From Martensiomyces pterosporus (taxonomy: Eukaryota > Kickxellomycota > Kickxellomycetes > Kickxellales > Kickxellaceae), in NCBI GenBank assembly GCA_025201845.1, contig MU603988.1, positions 1 through 52,812 on the forward strand: a DNA stretch of 52,812 nt, in the 5' to 3' direction. Position numbers and translations under genes: made by a program. Shown here piece after piece: positions 50,816 to 52,812 of this stretch. Position 1 is the first letter of the stretch, and each line of letters begins with the position of its first letter. Under the pieces are notes generated by a model, which worked only from the letters and a program-made list of their open reading frames with translations, was not told the DNA's origin and searched no databases.

Positions 50816-51112
50816 TCTTGGGCTGTTGCTGCTGCTAAATTGGAAGGCTCAAATAATAAAAAGCGTGTTTAAAATTGAAGCAAAGAGGAGGCGGGGGTAT
50901 GCAGCAGCAGCAGCAGGCATCAAAGTCAGCCGTCGTCAAGCGCTGCCCATATGCAGCAGGCAAGATGGAGAGATAAGTGAGAAACAAATCCATAATCTGC
51001 TGATCAGCAGGGGAAGATCGCTCCTTGCCCTGTAGCGCCAGGCCGCCCGCCCGCCCCACAGATGCACTCTATCGCTCTTACGGCCATACACTGACGCATA
51101 CTGCAAACAACA
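50816..51112. promoter_or_regulatory. Divergent promoter NDUFA2/PPT2
   Basis: 297 bp between divergent start codons, one of the shortest divergent spacers. Contains (CAG)n at 50900-50917. No TATA box is seen. Confidence 0.45.
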
Positions 51113-51502
51113 ATGATACTGGGAATCGGCGTGGACATTCTGAGCATTGGTCGGATCGAAGCAGTCGTCAGGCGTGGACCAGGCTACACCGCTAGATTCG
51201 CCAGGCGGATACTCTGCGACCGCGAGCTCTGCGAGTTCAAGGATGTGGTAGCAAAGCAGGGCGAGGCAGCCCAGACAAAGTACCTTGCTACACGGTGGTG
51301 TCTGAAGGAAGCAGTCTACAAGGCTGCGTACCCTCACCAGACGCTGCGATGGAACGACGTCAGGGTATACAAGAATGGACCCAAGCCAGCGATGCATGTA
51401 GACTGGCGGCCGGAATGGCAAGGCGTGTGCACACACGCATCGCTTTCACACGACGAGGGGCTAGTAATTGGATATGTAGTTGTGGAGAAAGGCAGCGCGT
51501 AG
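51113..51502 (+). CDS. PPT2: Holo-ACP synthase (AcpS-type phosphopantetheinyl transferase)
   Basis: 129 aa, single exon. The AcpS signature is at the start (MILGIGVDILSIGRIE, Asp8 as metal ligand) and the second motif is WCLKEAVYKA (Glu66, Lys65). The stretch THASLSHDEGLVIGYVVVEK closes the fold. Such enzymes transfer 4'-phosphopantetheine from CoA to a Ser of acyl-carrier protein; yeast Ppt2 serves mitochondrial ACP. There is no obvious presequence. It could act on a cytosolic or mitochondrial carrier. Divergent from NDUFA2, converging with NOP15 (84 bp). Confidence 0.9.
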   Translation: MILGIGVDILSIGRIEAVVRRGPGYTARFARRILCDRELCEFKDVVAKQGEAAQTKYLATRWCLKEAVYKAAYPHQTLRWNDVRVYKNGPKPAMHVDWRPEWQGVCTHASLSHDEGLVIGYVVVEKGSA

Positions 51503-51586
51503 CGCGTTTTCCTTATGCCAGCAAGATGCGTCAAGTGTGGAAGAGAAGAATATATTGCGAAAAACAAAGTGAGAAACAGTAGAGTT

Positions 51587-52654
51587 TTAGTCGGTGTGGT
51601 CGTACTTGACGTGCTTGGCCTTGGGAGCACTGATCTTGCTGTATCCGGGGAAGTCATAGTCGACTCCAGCAGCCGCAAGCTTCGCGCGCTTCTTGCTCTC
51701 GCCCTTCAGCAGACGGCTGATCTGCGCATCCACCTCCTCCTGCGTGCGCGCACGGTTGTGCACAAGCTGCTGTCTCCGGATGTTGGCGCCTGGCCGGATA
51801 ACCTGCTTGCTGTTGGCAAACATCTTCGGGTGGACCTTGCCCTGGGGCACAACCATGCACTTCAGCAGACGGTCGAACATCAGGTAGTTGTTCATCGTGT
51901 CGGCAACGATCTTTGCCACCTCCTGATGGGCGAACTCGATGAAGGCGTAGTGCCGCGACCGACCCGTGGTGCGGTTGCGCGAGAGGCGGAGTCTCTTGAT
52001 GCTGCCAAACTGCTTGAAGTAGTTGAGCATCTGCTTCTCGTAGAAGCCATGGGGGATGTGGCCAATGTAGATGACGCCGGGCTTGCCGTTGCGCTTCTTC
52101 TTGATTGCATCGAGGCGTGCGCGGATCCTGAGTCCCTCCTCGCCGTCAAGCTCGATCTTTGCGCTGCCCTTGCTGAAATCGTCCTCCTCGGCGTCCTCGT
52201 CCTCGGACTCGCTGAGCTCACTGTCGCTGCCCTTAATGCCAGCAAGCAGCGCCTCTTCGTCGATCTCGCTCTCAGAGCCATCGCTGTCTTCCTCCAGTTC
52301 GACGTGGTCCTTCTCCTCGGTCTCCTCCTCAGACTCGGTGTTGTCAGCGGTGCCACTGGCCTCCTCGCCCTCGGATTCCTCCGAGAGAGCCTCGTAGATG
52401 GTCTCCTCGGCTTCCTCCTCGGATGATTCGAGCTCAGAGTCTGTGTCGGGTTCCTCAACAGGCGCCGCTCTCTTTGCAGGGGTGGTCTTCTTCACGGGAG
52501 CAGCCTTCTTCACGGGAGCAGCCTTCTTAGCAGGAGCAGCCTTCTTAGCAGGAGCAGCCTTCTTAACAGGGGCAGCCTTCTTCACAGGGGTAGTCTTAGC
52601 GGGTGCAGCGGTGGCAGCAGGCTTGGCCTTGGTATTTTTGCGTCCTGGAGCCAT
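51587..52654 (-). CDS. NOP15: Nop15/NIFK-type nucleolar RRM protein
   Basis: 355 aa from the ATG at 52654. Residues 21-63 are tandem KKAAP(A/V) units, histone-H1-like; 67-180 are acidic and Ser-rich. The RRM is at about 194-270 (VIYIGHIPHGFYEKQMLNYF, SRHYAFIEF), followed by the Nop15-specific tail with KCMVVPQGKVHPKMFANS and RARTQEEVDAQISRLLKGE. The RRM plus this tail identify Nop15/NIFK, which binds the ITS2 foot of pre-60S particles in the nucleolus. The 5' side lies close to the window edge. Confidence 0.9.
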   Translation of the reverse strand: MAPGRKNTKAKPAATAAPAKTTPVKKAAPVKKAAPAKKAAPAKKAAPVKKAAPVKKTTPAKRAAPVEEPDTDSELESSEEEAEETIYEALSEESEGEEASGTADNTESEEETEEKDHVELEEDSDGSESEIDEEALLAGIKGSDSELSESEDEDAEEDDFSKGSAKIELDGEEGLRIRARLDAIKKKRNGKPGVIYIGHIPHGFYEKQMLNYFKQFGSIKRLRLSRNRTTGRSRHYAFIEFAHQEVAKIVADTMNNYLMFDRLLKCMVVPQGKVHPKMFANSKQVIRPGANIRRQQLVHNRARTQEEVDAQISRLLKGESKKRAKLAAAGVDYDFPGYSKISAPKAKHVKYDHTD

Positions 52655-52812
52655 TATTTCTATATGAGGTCTTATGTATACAGGCTGAAAGCAATTGTGA
52701 GGACAGTGGAGCAGGAGCGAAAAACAGCAACAGCCCAGCACACGCAGCGCCAAAATGCTGAAAAAGCGGGAGAAAAAAATACGCAGAAAAAAATTATGCG
52801 AGCAAGGCTTGA
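52655..52812. other. NOP15 upstream region to window edge
   Basis: 158 bp upstream of NOP15. Rich in A runs on the + strand (T/C-rich leader on the minus strand). The promoter probably continues past the edge. Confidence 0.4.

Overview
The window is a compact, intron-poor nuclear segment of a fungus. About 29 confidently recognised protein-coding genes alternate on both strands, with short (roughly 0.1-1 kb) pyrimidine-rich intergenic spaces. Spliceosomal introns are few (about 100-240 nt, mostly GTAAGT or GTAGGT donors). The mix of yeast-type genes (SLA1, ABP1, PMT4, PPN2, MDE1) with genes that Dikarya normally lack or have changed (aromatic amino acid hydroxylases, a coproporphyrinogen oxidase with a putative mitochondrial presequence) suggests an early-diverging fungus, perhaps Zoopagomycota/Kickxellomycotina or Mucoromycota. 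That placement is inference; no rRNA or other diagnostic marker is present.

Layout. 0-0.6 kb: possible 3' end of an unidentified + strand gene. 0.6-8.6 kb: head-to-head endocytic actin-patch genes SLA1 and ABP1. 8.8-16.3 kb: PMT4 (O-mannosylation), RML2 (mitoribosomal uL2m), PRP4 (U4/U6 snRNP) and a Tim44-like mitoribosomal/Mba1-type protein. 16.5-25.4 kb: a VAP/Scs2-type ER tether, adenosine kinase ADO1, polyphosphatase PPN2 and nucleolar NOP8. 25.9-29.1 kb: a tandem pair of aromatic amino acid hydroxylases, one full length with an ACT domain and one reduced to the catalytic core. 29.3-37.6 kb: peroxisomal ATP carrier ANT1, bL19m, a histidine phosphatase, a possible small gene, short-chain 3-hydroxyacyl-CoA dehydrogenase and HEM13. 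37.7-43.4 kb: cyclophilin-40, a LYR-motif protein, helicase DRS1 and prefoldin-6. 43.7-52.8 kb: PUT2 (P5C dehydrogenase), MDE1 (methionine salvage), bL36m, TEN1 (telomere CST), ALDH7, NDUFA2 (complex I), an AcpS-type phosphopantetheinyl transferase and NOP15.

The genes do not form one operon-like system, but several head-to-head pairs make functional sense: SLA1/ABP1 (actin patch), and NDUFA2/AcpS-type transferase (complex I and carrier-protein activation). Mitochondrial functions (five or six translation/complex I genes, two aldehyde dehydrogenases, HADH, HEM13) and 60S ribosome biogenesis (NOP8, DRS1, NOP15) are over-represented. The most unusual content is the hydroxylase pair. No CRISPR array, rRNA, convincing tRNA or transposon was found.
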